From: Acidobacteriota bacterium
GTDB lineage: Bacteria > Acidobacteriota > Vicinamibacteria > Vicinamibacterales > UBA8438
NCBI GenBank assembly: GCA_005778315.1
Contig: SXOW01000474.1
Span: forward strand, 1-5,330
Direction: 5' to 3'
DNA length: 5,330 nucleotides
Shown here: positions 1 through 5,330 of the stretch, one piece after another
Layout: each line of letters opens with the position of its first letter
How positions within the stretch are numbered: position 1 is the stretch's first letter
Program-made: the position numbers and the translations under genes
The notes under the pieces: generated by a model
Seen by the model: the letters and a program-made list of their open reading frames with translations, nothing else
What the model was told of the DNA's origin: nothing
The model's database searches: none

Positions 1-7
1 ACCAGAC

Positions 8-1360
8 ATGCGACGCATCCTCAGTGCCGCGCTCAGGCATCCGCTGGCGGTGTTCGGACTCGGGCTGACCACCGCGAGCGCGCTGCTGTTCCTGGTGCTC
101 TTCGCCCTGGATGTCCTGGGCCTGATCACGAACCACTACGTCGGGCTGGTTTCGTACGCGGCGCTGCCGGGGCTCTTCCTGGTCGGACTGCTGGCGATCG
201 CCGCCGGGGTGCGTCGCAGCCGCAGCGGGCCGCACCCGGAATGGCCGCGTATCGACCTGAACCAGCCGCTGCAACGGCGGGTGCTGGGGATCCTGGCGGT
301 GGCGACGCTGGCGAATGTGGTCATCCTGTCGATGGGCACCTACGGCGGCGTGCAGTACATGGAGACAGACGCATTCTGCGGACAGGTCTGCCACACCGTG
401 ATGCAGCCACAGTTCGAGGCACACCTGACCGGTCCCCATGCCCGGATCGGGTGCGTGGCGTGTCATATCGGTCCCGGCGCCGCCTCGTTCGTCGGCGCCA
501 AGGTGAGTGGGAGCCGCCGCCTGCTATCGGTGGCCACTGGACGCTACCCGCGCCCGATCAGGCAACCGCGGGGCGAGGGGGCCGCCACGCGGGAGACCTG
601 TGAACGGTGCCACTGGGACGGGTTGCCCCACGGGGACCAGCCCACGGTCATTCGGGAGTATGCCAGCGATGAGGCCAACAGCGAGCGAGTGACCACGCTC
701 CGGCTCCACGTGGGTGGCGGAGGCGAGCGCCTGGGTGACACCTTCGGTAGCCACTGGCACGCCGATCCGGCCAACCAGGTGGACTATGTGTCGCTCGACC
801 CGCTTGCGAACGAGATCCCCTACGTCCGGGTGACGACCGCAGACGGCACGGTCCGCGAATACCGGGTGGAAGACGTGGATCCAGATAGTCTGACCGGCGG
901 CGTACGCCGCCGGATGGACTGTCTCGACTGTCACAACCGCTCCGCGCACGCCTTCGCCGCGACGCCTGAGCGGGCGGTCGACGAGGTGCTGGGGCGCCGC
1001 GGGATGAGGCGGGACCTGCCGTTCATACGGCGCGAGGCCTTGCGTCTCCTGACCGCCGACGCCGACGACCCTGGGCAGGCACGGGAGGCGATGGCGACGT
1101 CGATGACCCGGTTCTACCAGCGGGAGTACCCGGAGTTGGCGACGCGCCGACAGGACGACATCGTCGGCGCCGTCGACGCCATTCAGGCGCTGTCCGACCG
1201 CACGCTGTTTCCCGAGATGGGGGTCGGCTGGGGCACATACCCGAATCATCTCGGACACACTGATTCGCCCGGCTGCTTCCGTTGCCACGACGAGCAGCAC
1301 GTCGCGGACGACGGGTCGACCATCAGCCAGGAGTGCGAGCTCTGTCATGGCTTCGAGTGA
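8..1360 (+). CDS. Inner-membrane NapC/NirT-related multiheme cytochrome c, ImcH-like (six heme sites)
   Basis: Probable quinol-interacting cytochrome linking the inner-membrane quinone pool to periplasmic electron carriers. Three hydrophobic segments lie at about residues 13-37, 44-68 and 91-111, then a periplasmic heme domain. Heme sites are CGQVCH at 124-129 (CX3CH, followed by Met132 as in NapC-type first hemes), CVACH 149-153, CERCH 198-202, CLDCH 305-309, CFRCH 423-427 and CELCH 443-447. About 100 residues separate hemes 3 and 4 and include a His-Trp-His at 249-251. The stretch GWGTYPNHLGH (407-417) before heme 5 offers His414 and His417 as possible ligands. Classical NapC/NrfH has one membrane helix and four hemes, so the three-helix, 450-residue layout is closer to my recollection of Geobacter ImcH (three helices, seven hemes). 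Only 7 nt precede the ATG, so the start could lie further upstream. A terminator-like hairpin follows the stop directly. The cytochrome class is secure; the partner and direction of electron flow are inferred. Confidence 0.9.
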   Translation: MRRILSAALRHPLAVFGLGLTTASALLFLVLFALDVLGLITNHYVGLVSYAALPGLFLVGLLAIAAGVRRSRSGPHPEWPRIDLNQPLQRRVLGILAVATLANVVILSMGTYGGVQYMETDAFCGQVCHTVMQPQFEAHLTGPHARIGCVACHIGPGAASFVGAKVSGSRRLLSVATGRYPRPIRQPRGEGAATRETCERCHWDGLPHGDQPTVIREYASDEANSERVTTLRLHVGGGGERLGDTFGSHWHADPANQVDYVSLDPLANEIPYVRVTTADGTVREYRVEDVDPDSLTGGVRRRMDCLDCHNRSAHAFAATPERAVDEVLGRRGMRRDLPFIRREALRLLTADADDPGQAREAMATSMTRFYQREYPELATRRQDDIVGAVDAIQALSDRTLFPEMGVGWGTYPNHLGHTDSPGCFRCHDEQHVADDGSTISQECELCHGFE

Positions 1361-1391
1361 TCCGTCCCGGATCGCGGAATGACGGATTTTT
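1361..1391 (+). terminator. Probable intrinsic terminator after the inner-membrane cytochrome gene
   Basis: Immediately after the TGA, TCCGTC (1361-1366) pairs with GACGGA (1381-1386). An inner CCG (1367-1369) can pair with CGG (1375-1377) around a 5-nt loop, leaving AAT bulged on the 3' side. Five T residues (1387-1391) follow the stem directly. Stem plus T-run in a high-GC background, placed exactly at a gene end, is the expected form of a Rho-independent terminator. The bulge weakens it, so partial readthrough is possible. No folding energy was calculated. Confidence 0.55.
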
Positions 1392-1557
1392 CACCGTCGG
1401 ACCTGCCATCGTTGGGTGTTTTTCCGTGGTTCTGCACGTGACGCGGTCCGGGGACCCAGCCGGGCGCCTGTTGCGTGGCGCGGTGTTTGCAGCACCACGG
1501 CAGCATGGACCTGGCTAGCTTGTCGGCGCGATTCGCGACGCAGGGGAAGGACGTCCG
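1392..1557 (+). promoter_or_regulatory. Intergenic region upstream of the decaheme cytochrome gene; likely 5' leader, promoter not resolved
   Basis: About 165 nt without a convincing gene separate the terminator-like hairpin from the next start. This is the natural place for a promoter of the downstream cytochrome-barrel pair, but I see no -35/-10 pair good enough to call. Visible elements are a CACGTG palindrome at 1435-1440, a short GGTC/GACC hairpin at 1445-1456, and CGCG-ATT-CGCG at 1527-1537 a few bases before the ribosome binding site. Any of these could be incidental in GC-rich DNA. The Shine-Dalgarno GGGGAAGG is at 1543-1550. Confidence 0.4.
1543..1550 (+). promoter_or_regulatory. Ribosome binding site of the decaheme cytochrome gene
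   Basis: GGGGAAGG ends 7 nt before the ATG at 1558. It supports that ATG over the in-frame ATGs at codons 9 and 12, which would also cut into the signal sequence. Confidence 0.65.
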
Positions 1558-2502
1558 ATGAAGAATCGATGGTGGCGGGCGATGGCCGTGATGGCTCTGG
1601 TCTGGGGCGCGACCTTTGCCACGGTAATCGTGTTCTGGCCAGCGGGGAACGGGGGACGCGTCGTGGCGGCGGCTCCCGCACAGGCGCCACCGCAGCCGGC
1701 TGCCGAGTACGCGGGGTCCGACACCTGTGTCTTCTGCCACGCCGCCCAGGAGCAGTTGGCCGCGCATGGCCGGGTCACCGATTCCCGCACGCCGATGGCG
1801 GGCCAGGGTTGCGAGACGTGTCACGGTCCGGGTCGGGCGCACGCCGACTCCGGCGGTGAGACGACGCTCATCCAGAACCCCGCGGCGATGACACCGCTGG
1901 AGGCGAATGCCATTTGCACCACCTGCCACAACCGGGACGGGCAGGAGTTCTGGGAGGGGAGCCAGCACGACCGCCGCGCTCTTTCGTGCTCCAACTGCCA
2001 TAGCGTGCATAACCCCGCGTCGCTCGAGCACCAGCTCGTGTCGGATTCCGTGAGCGGTACGTGCGAGGGTTGTCACCGGGACAAGATCGCCAAGCTCGAT
2101 CGTTCGGGCCATATGCCTGTTCGCGAGGGCAAGTTGGAGTGCACGTCCTGTCACAATCCGCACGGGTCGCAGAACGTACGTCTCCTCAGCGTGGGGAACA
2201 CCGTCAACGAAAACTGCACGGGCTGCCACGCGGAGAAGCGCGGGCCGTTTCTGTGGGAGCACGCGCCGGTGCGCGACAGCTGCACCACGTGCCATGACCC
2301 GCACGGTTCATCGAACGACCGGGCGCTGGTGGCCAAGCTGCCCTTCTTGTGCCAACGGTGCCACAGTCACACGCGGCACCCGAGCACGATCTACGACCGG
2401 ACCCAGTTGGACAACACCCGGCTGTACAACCGAGGCTGTGTGAACTGTCATTCCAGCATCCACGGGTCGAACCATCCTTCAGGGCACACCTTCACAAGGT
2501 AA
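1558..2502 (+). CDS. Periplasmic decaheme c-type cytochrome, MtrA/DmsE/PioA family
   Basis: Electron-carrying subunit that, in this family, sits inside or at the periplasmic mouth of an MtrB-type barrel and forms a heme wire across the outer membrane. The 314-residue protein has a basic start (MKNRWWR), a hydrophobic stretch at about 8-27 and an Ala-rich segment to about 42, consistent with a Sec signal peptide; an uncleaved anchor cannot be excluded. Ten CXXCH motifs start at residues 57, 85, 120, 144, 169, 195, 220, 242, 265 and 294. Extra histidines suited to bis-His ligation include 70, 95, 137, 151, 185, 202, 235, 249, 271 and 302. CHNPHG and CHDPHG (198-203 and 245-250) are typical of such cytochromes. 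Length and heme count match MtrA (about 330 residues, ten hemes). The barrel gene starts 18 nt downstream, so the two are almost certainly cotranscribed. Family assignment is strong. Telling MtrA, PioA/MtoA and DmsE roles apart needs more than this sequence. Confidence 0.93.
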   Translation: MKNRWWRAMAVMALVWGATFATVIVFWPAGNGGRVVAAAPAQAPPQPAAEYAGSDTCVFCHAAQEQLAAHGRVTDSRTPMAGQGCETCHGPGRAHADSGGETTLIQNPAAMTPLEANAICTTCHNRDGQEFWEGSQHDRRALSCSNCHSVHNPASLEHQLVSDSVSGTCEGCHRDKIAKLDRSGHMPVREGKLECTSCHNPHGSQNVRLLSVGNTVNENCTGCHAEKRGPFLWEHAPVRDSCTTCHDPHGSSNDRALVAKLPFLCQRCHSHTRHPSTIYDRTQLDNTRLYNRGCVNCHSSIHGSNHPSGHTFTR

Positions 2503-2510
2503 CGGACGAC

Positions 2511-2514
2511 GGAG
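2511..2514 (+). promoter_or_regulatory. Ribosome binding site of the barrel gene
   Basis: GGAG sits 6 nt before the ATG at 2521, inside the 18-nt gap after the decaheme cytochrome stop. It fixes the start that gives an intact signal peptide. Confidence 0.6.
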
Positions 2515-2520
2515 ACGACC

Positions 2521-4797
2521 ATGCGCATTCTTGCGGTGTCCCTCGTAGTCGCCCTCCAGTTGACGCTCGCCTCGGTGGCCGGAGGGCAGCCCCAGACGCC
2601 CGCGTCGCACCGTCTCAAGGATCCGGCGAACCCAGGGCTGTTCGGCCAGATCGACTTTGGCGGCCGTGTCTCCGACGTGACCGGTGATGAGGCCCGTTTC
2701 CAGCGCTATCGGGACCTGCGGGACGGGGTGTTCATCGACATGCCGTTCTTCCACGTCGAGCGCGAGCGCTGGTGGATGAACCTCACCGCGCAGAACACCG
2801 GGTATCGCGACCAGCGCTACACCTTGGCCTATGCCAGACCGGGCAAGGTGAGGTTTGACTTCATCTACGACCAGACCCCGACTTTTATCAGCAACGACAC
2901 CCGAAGCCCCTACTCGCCGCTTCCCGGTGCCAATGGCTTCTACGACGACCCGACGGCCACGCTGACCCTGCCGGACGACGTCCAGGCGAGGATCCAGGCC
3001 AACGGCTCCCTCGCGCGGGGGGAGCTCGAACGACTGGCCACCGGTTTTCCCACCATGATCCGGCGCGATACGTTGGGTTTCAATTTGACCGTCGACGTCA
3101 CTGAGCATTGGCAGACGAGGTGGAAGTATCTGAACACGAACCGGCGGGGCAGCACTCCGTGGGGGGCTTCATTCGGTTTCAATCTACCGATCGAAATCCC
3201 GCTGCCGATCGATACCCGCACCGACGACTTGGCAGGTTCGCTCGAGTGGCGGAACAACCGGGGCATGCTCCGCGTCGGCTACGAGGGGTCCTGGTTCGAC
3301 CAGCAGGCGCCCGCCTATGTCTGGGACAATCCCCGGCGCCTCACCGATTCGACGAACAGTCGGGCCTACGTGGACGGGGCCGGCACGTCACAGGGGCGTG
3401 GATCCCAGTGGCCGAGCAATTCGTTCTACTACGTCAACCTGGCCGGTGCCTACCGGGCCGCGGCCAGGACGAACATCAACGGCACGCTGTCGCTCGGCCA
3501 GTCACAGCAGAACGAGGCGCTCCTGCCCTACACGATCAACTCCGCCGTCCCGCCGCTGGACAGCGTATCGAGTCTGGACCGCCAGACCGCGAAGACCAAG
3601 GCGAACATCGGCGCGGCCACGCTCAACGTCGTGACACGGGCGACACGGAACCTCACCGTGAACACGCGCTACCGCCTCACCCGCTTCGACAACGTGACGC
3701 CGCACTTCGAGCGCGAGCACTATGTGCGGTTCGACCAGGTCATCGAGGAAGGCGGCCCGCCGCTGCTTCAGGGGTACACCCGGAACTACCTCGATGTCGA
3801 CGCGTCGTACCGGGGACCGGCATACACGACCTTCCGCGTCGGCTATGGTTACTTCGGCGCCGATTTCACGGAGCGGGTGTACTTTCAGAACGACGAAAAC
3901 ACGCTGCGGGCGTCGGTGGACATGGTCGGGAATCAGCGGCTGTCCTTCAGGACGCTCTACGAGCACTCGCTGCGGCGCAGCGACGGATTTCACGCGGCCG
4001 TGCTGGAACACGCGGCGGAGCAGCCGGGGCTACGACACTTCGACGTGGCCGACCGGGATCGGGACAAGCTGATGGTCCAGGCGAACCTCCTGGCGACCGC
4101 CGACGTCTCGGTGAACACGTCGGTGACCTGGACCAAGGACGGGTTTCTCAATCCGGAGCAACCCCGGCAGAACAGCTTCGGGTTGTTGAACTACAAGAGC
4201 CAGACCTACAGCATCGGGGCTGACTACATCCCAGGCGACGCCATCAGCGTCGGGGCGTCCTACAACTTCGACCGCTACGGCGGGCTCTCGCAATCGCGCA
4301 ACGCCAGTCCCGGTCCGCAGTTCGACGATCCGAACAGGAACTGGACCACCGACGAAGACCAGCAGGGACACTCGTTCCTGGCGTACGTCGAGTTTCCCGA
4401 GCTCGGTCGGAACACGGAGTTGCGCGTCGATTACGACTACAGCGAGTACAGGGGGCTGTATCTCTACCAGACCGGGTCCGCCTACACCCCGTCGCCTGGC
4501 GCGCCTGGCGGCGTCGCCCAGCTGCCGCCCGTCTCGTCGGACGAAACGCGCCTTTCGGTGGATCTGCGGCATTTCCTGCGCCGCAACGTCGCGGTGGGGT
4601 TCGCGTACTGGTATGACGATTACGAGGTCTCGGACTTCACGCTGGGCCCGCGCGAATCGGCCGTGTCCGGCATCGCGCGTCCGCCGATCTTCGAAGACCA
4701 ACCAGCGGATTCCGCGATCAACGGAGTCCTGCTCAACTACTTCTACCGCCCGTATACCTCCCACACGGCATGGGTTCGGTTGACATACCTCTTCTGA
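2521..4797 (+). CDS. MtrB/PioB-family outer-membrane beta-barrel protein
   Basis: Outer-membrane barrel expected to sheath the decaheme cytochrome encoded just upstream. The 758-residue protein begins with a signal peptide (hydrophobic core about 4-20, likely cleavage near 20-23). An N-terminal segment at about 40-69 (ending YRDLRDG at 63-69) resembles the conserved start of MtrB/PioB proteins. The rest is alternating polar/aromatic strands separated by polar loops rich in Asp, Asn, Gly and Pro, for example at 79-112, 180-200, 236-256 and 367-450. The chain ends in Tyr-Leu-Phe, an aromatic C-terminus as used for barrel assembly. The length fits the family (about 650-800). No cysteine occurs anywhere, so it lacks the N-terminal CXXC reported for Shewanella MtrB. 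Assignment rests on barrel character, size, N-terminal motif and pairing with the decaheme gene. A different large porin is possible but unlikely. Confidence 0.88.
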   Translation: MRILAVSLVVALQLTLASVAGGQPQTPASHRLKDPANPGLFGQIDFGGRVSDVTGDEARFQRYRDLRDGVFIDMPFFHVERERWWMNLTAQNTGYRDQRYTLAYARPGKVRFDFIYDQTPTFISNDTRSPYSPLPGANGFYDDPTATLTLPDDVQARIQANGSLARGELERLATGFPTMIRRDTLGFNLTVDVTEHWQTRWKYLNTNRRGSTPWGASFGFNLPIEIPLPIDTRTDDLAGSLEWRNNRGMLRVGYEGSWFDQQAPAYVWDNPRRLTDSTNSRAYVDGAGTSQGRGSQWPSNSFYYVNLAGAYRAAARTNINGTLSLGQSQQNEALLPYTINSAVPPLDSVSSLDRQTAKTKANIGAATLNVVTRATRNLTVNTRYRLTRFDNVTPHFEREHYVRFDQVIEEGGPPLLQGYTRNYLDVDASYRGPAYTTFRVGYGYFGADFTERVYFQNDENTLRASVDMVGNQRLSFRTLYEHSLRRSDGFHAAVLEHAAEQPGLRHFDVADRDRDKLMVQANLLATADVSVNTSVTWTKDGFLNPEQPRQNSFGLLNYKSQTYSIGADYIPGDAISVGASYNFDRYGGLSQSRNASPGPQFDDPNRNWTTDEDQQGHSFLAYVEFPELGRNTELRVDYDYSEYRGLYLYQTGSAYTPSPGAPGGVAQLPPVSSDETRLSVDLRHFLRRNVAVGFAYWYDDYEVSDFTLGPRESAVSGIARPPIFEDQPADSAINGVLLNYFYRPYTSHTAWVRLTYLF

Positions 4798-4849
4798 GCC
4801 CGTGCGGTCGACGCGGTGGTTGCCAAGGCTGGCCGATTAAGGAGCGAAC
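4798..4849 (+). other. Short intergenic gap after the barrel gene
   Basis: This 52-nt gap shows a weak GCCA-AGGC-TGGC hairpin and no T-run, so I see no terminator. The following small gene could therefore be read through from the barrel transcript. The end of the gap carries the Shine-Dalgarno described separately. Confidence 0.4.
4839..4844 (+). promoter_or_regulatory. Strong Shine-Dalgarno deciding a GTG start
   Basis: AAGGAG (within TTAAGGAG) lies 5 nt before GTG at 4850. It is the best ribosome binding site in the window and the main reason to believe a small gene starts here, although its reading frame closes after only 54 codons. Confidence 0.65.
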
Positions 4850-5265
4850 GTGGACGACACAGCCCGGGAGTTGACCAGGAGACTCGAAAAGCTAGGAATA
4901 AAGACCGACGAGGTCGCGTTTGACAGACTGACATCGCCCATCACCTGCCTGGCCTGTTTTCCGATGTACATGGTCGCCAACGTACATGGGCCTTCTCCAG
5001 GGCGTCTGATCTGATCATCTACGAATACGCGTTGGAGACGATGAAGCTCTTTCTGACCGAAGCGTCGGCTGAACTGTCTGCGCAGCTCAGAGCCGCGGTC
5101 GCGCACATGATTGTCTCGGTGGCTGAGGCATCGGGACAGCGTTTCCTGGGACGGGGCAGCAAGATCAGTCCAGAGGAACGCACATGCGTCGACCACATCG
5201 CCTCGGTCTTGAGTCTCCGAGAATCCAGAGGGGCAGCCAAGATACTCGATACCTGGCAGCCTTGA
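4850..5265 (+). pseudogene. Small unrecognised gene, frame broken by a 5-bp tandem duplication
   Basis: I do not recognise this protein. From the GTG at 4850 the frame runs 54 codons to TGA at 5012-5014, beginning MDDTARELTRRLEKLGIKTD. A second open stretch, two frames away, runs to TGA at 5263-5265 and begins IYEYALETMKLFL. The break coincides with CTGAT repeated exactly in tandem at 5006-5015. Deleting one copy joins the halves as RLI-IYEYAL, giving one 136-residue protein with no internal stop. Visible features are a charged N-terminal helix, a CLAC pair at residues 33-36 (no following His, so not a heme site), a long predicted helical region at about 56-95, and one more Cys near the C-terminus. 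Codon third positions are about two-thirds G/C by hand count, lower than in the barrel gene, yet still highest among the three positions of the second half. It could be a decayed gene, a recent or phase-like mutation, an assembly error, or two separate small ORFs. No function is proposed. Confidence 0.5.
5006..5015 (+). repeat. Exact 5-bp tandem duplication (CTGAT)2
   Basis: CTGAT at 5006-5010 is repeated at 5011-5015. The length is not a multiple of three, and the duplication lies exactly where the small gene's frame is lost, creating the TGA at 5012-5014. It therefore looks like the lesion itself; a two-copy 5-mer can also occur by chance. Confidence 0.6.
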
Positions 5266-5330
5266 ACCAGCGAGGCGCCCCGTGCTGACGGTCAGGCCGG
5301 CGTGACGCACGAGACCTTAAGGGGGCCGTA
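5266..5330. other. Non-coding tail of the window
   Basis: No gene or terminator is evident in these 65 nt. CGTGC (5281-5285) and GCACG (5307-5311) can pair as an outer stem, CTGAC-G-GTCAG (5285-5295) is a tight palindrome, and CCTTAAGG (5315-5322) is a perfect palindrome. None is followed by a T-run. AAGGGGG at 5319-5325 could be a ribosome binding site for a gene starting just beyond the window, but no start is visible. Confidence 0.3.

Noticed and set aside
524..1348. 274-codon antisense open frame opposite the inner-membrane cytochrome gene
   Set aside because: It lies wholly opposite a gene with six heme sites and family-like motifs. Long antisense frames are expected opposite high-GC genes, and the translation shows no recognisable domain.
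1445..1456. GGTC-CGGG-GACC hairpin in the intergenic region as a terminator or operator
   Set aside because: It has only 4 bp with a tetraloop and no T-run. Such short inverted repeats are common by chance at this GC content.
1345..2304. 319-codon antisense open frame spanning the intergenic region and the decaheme gene
   Set aside because: It is opposite ten clear CXXCH motifs. The Arg/Ala/Val-rich translation is typical of a high-GC shadow.
3108..4223. 371-codon + strand open frame inside the barrel gene
   Set aside because: It is an Arg/Gly/Pro-rich out-of-frame reading of the barrel gene with no signal or domain. The barrel frame is continuous from signal peptide to terminal Phe.
4947..4958. 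CLAC in the small gene as a heme-binding site
   Set aside because: The residue after the second Cys is Phe, not His, and the product has no signal peptide, so it cannot be a c-type heme site.
5000..5020. Programmed ribosomal frameshift joining the two halves of the small gene
   Set aside because: There is no slippery heptamer of the X-XXY-YYZ type and no obvious stimulatory structure. The exact 5-bp repeat explains the frame loss more simply.
4837..5310. 157-codon antisense open frame covering the small-gene region
   Set aside because: It stays open across the 5-bp duplication, so it is a real alternative, but I see no convincing ribosome binding site. Codon-position G/C bias favours the + strand reading, and the AAGGAG-GTG start is on the + strand. 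Kept as the main competitor to the split-gene call.
5315..5330. Start of a further gene after CCTTAAGGGGG
   Set aside because: A ribosome-binding-like AAGGGGG is visible but the window ends before any start codon, so no gene can be supported.

Overview
The window reads as part of an extracellular electron transfer (porin-cytochrome conduit) locus from a high-GC bacterium. All genes supported here lie on the + strand. The three large genes have strongly G/C-ending codons. An ImcH/NapC-like inner-membrane cytochrome next to an MtrA/DmsE-type decaheme cytochrome and an MtrB/PioB-type barrel, all at high GC, would fit an Acidobacteriota-like or similar soil or sediment lineage. That placement is a guess from gene style; no taxonomic marker is present.

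Layout. (1) 8-1360: a membrane-anchored multiheme cytochrome with three N-terminal membrane helices, followed by a periplasmic domain with six heme-attachment sites. The first site is the unusual CX3CH form. (2) 1361-1391: a hairpin plus T-run that looks like an intrinsic terminator. It is followed by about 165 nt of non-coding sequence with no promoter I can call confidently. (3) 1558-2502: a secreted decaheme c-type cytochrome with ten CXXCH motifs. (4) 2521-4797: a 758-residue outer-membrane beta-barrel of the MtrB/PioB type, 18 nt downstream and almost certainly cotranscribed with (3). (5) 4850-5265: a small unrecognised gene with a very good Shine-Dalgarno and GTG start. Its reading frame is broken by an exact 5-bp tandem duplication (CTGAT CTGAT). 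Removing one copy gives a continuous 136-residue ORF. (6) 5266-5330: non-coding as far as I can see.

How the parts fit (inference from family knowledge). The inner-membrane cytochrome would exchange electrons with the quinone pool. The decaheme protein would carry them through the periplasm and into the barrel, and the barrel would sheath it across the outer membrane. Flow could run outward (metal, electrode or partner reduction) or inward (Fe(II) oxidation, as with PioAB/MtoAB); the sequence does not decide. No MtrC/OmcA-type surface cytochrome is encoded inside the window.
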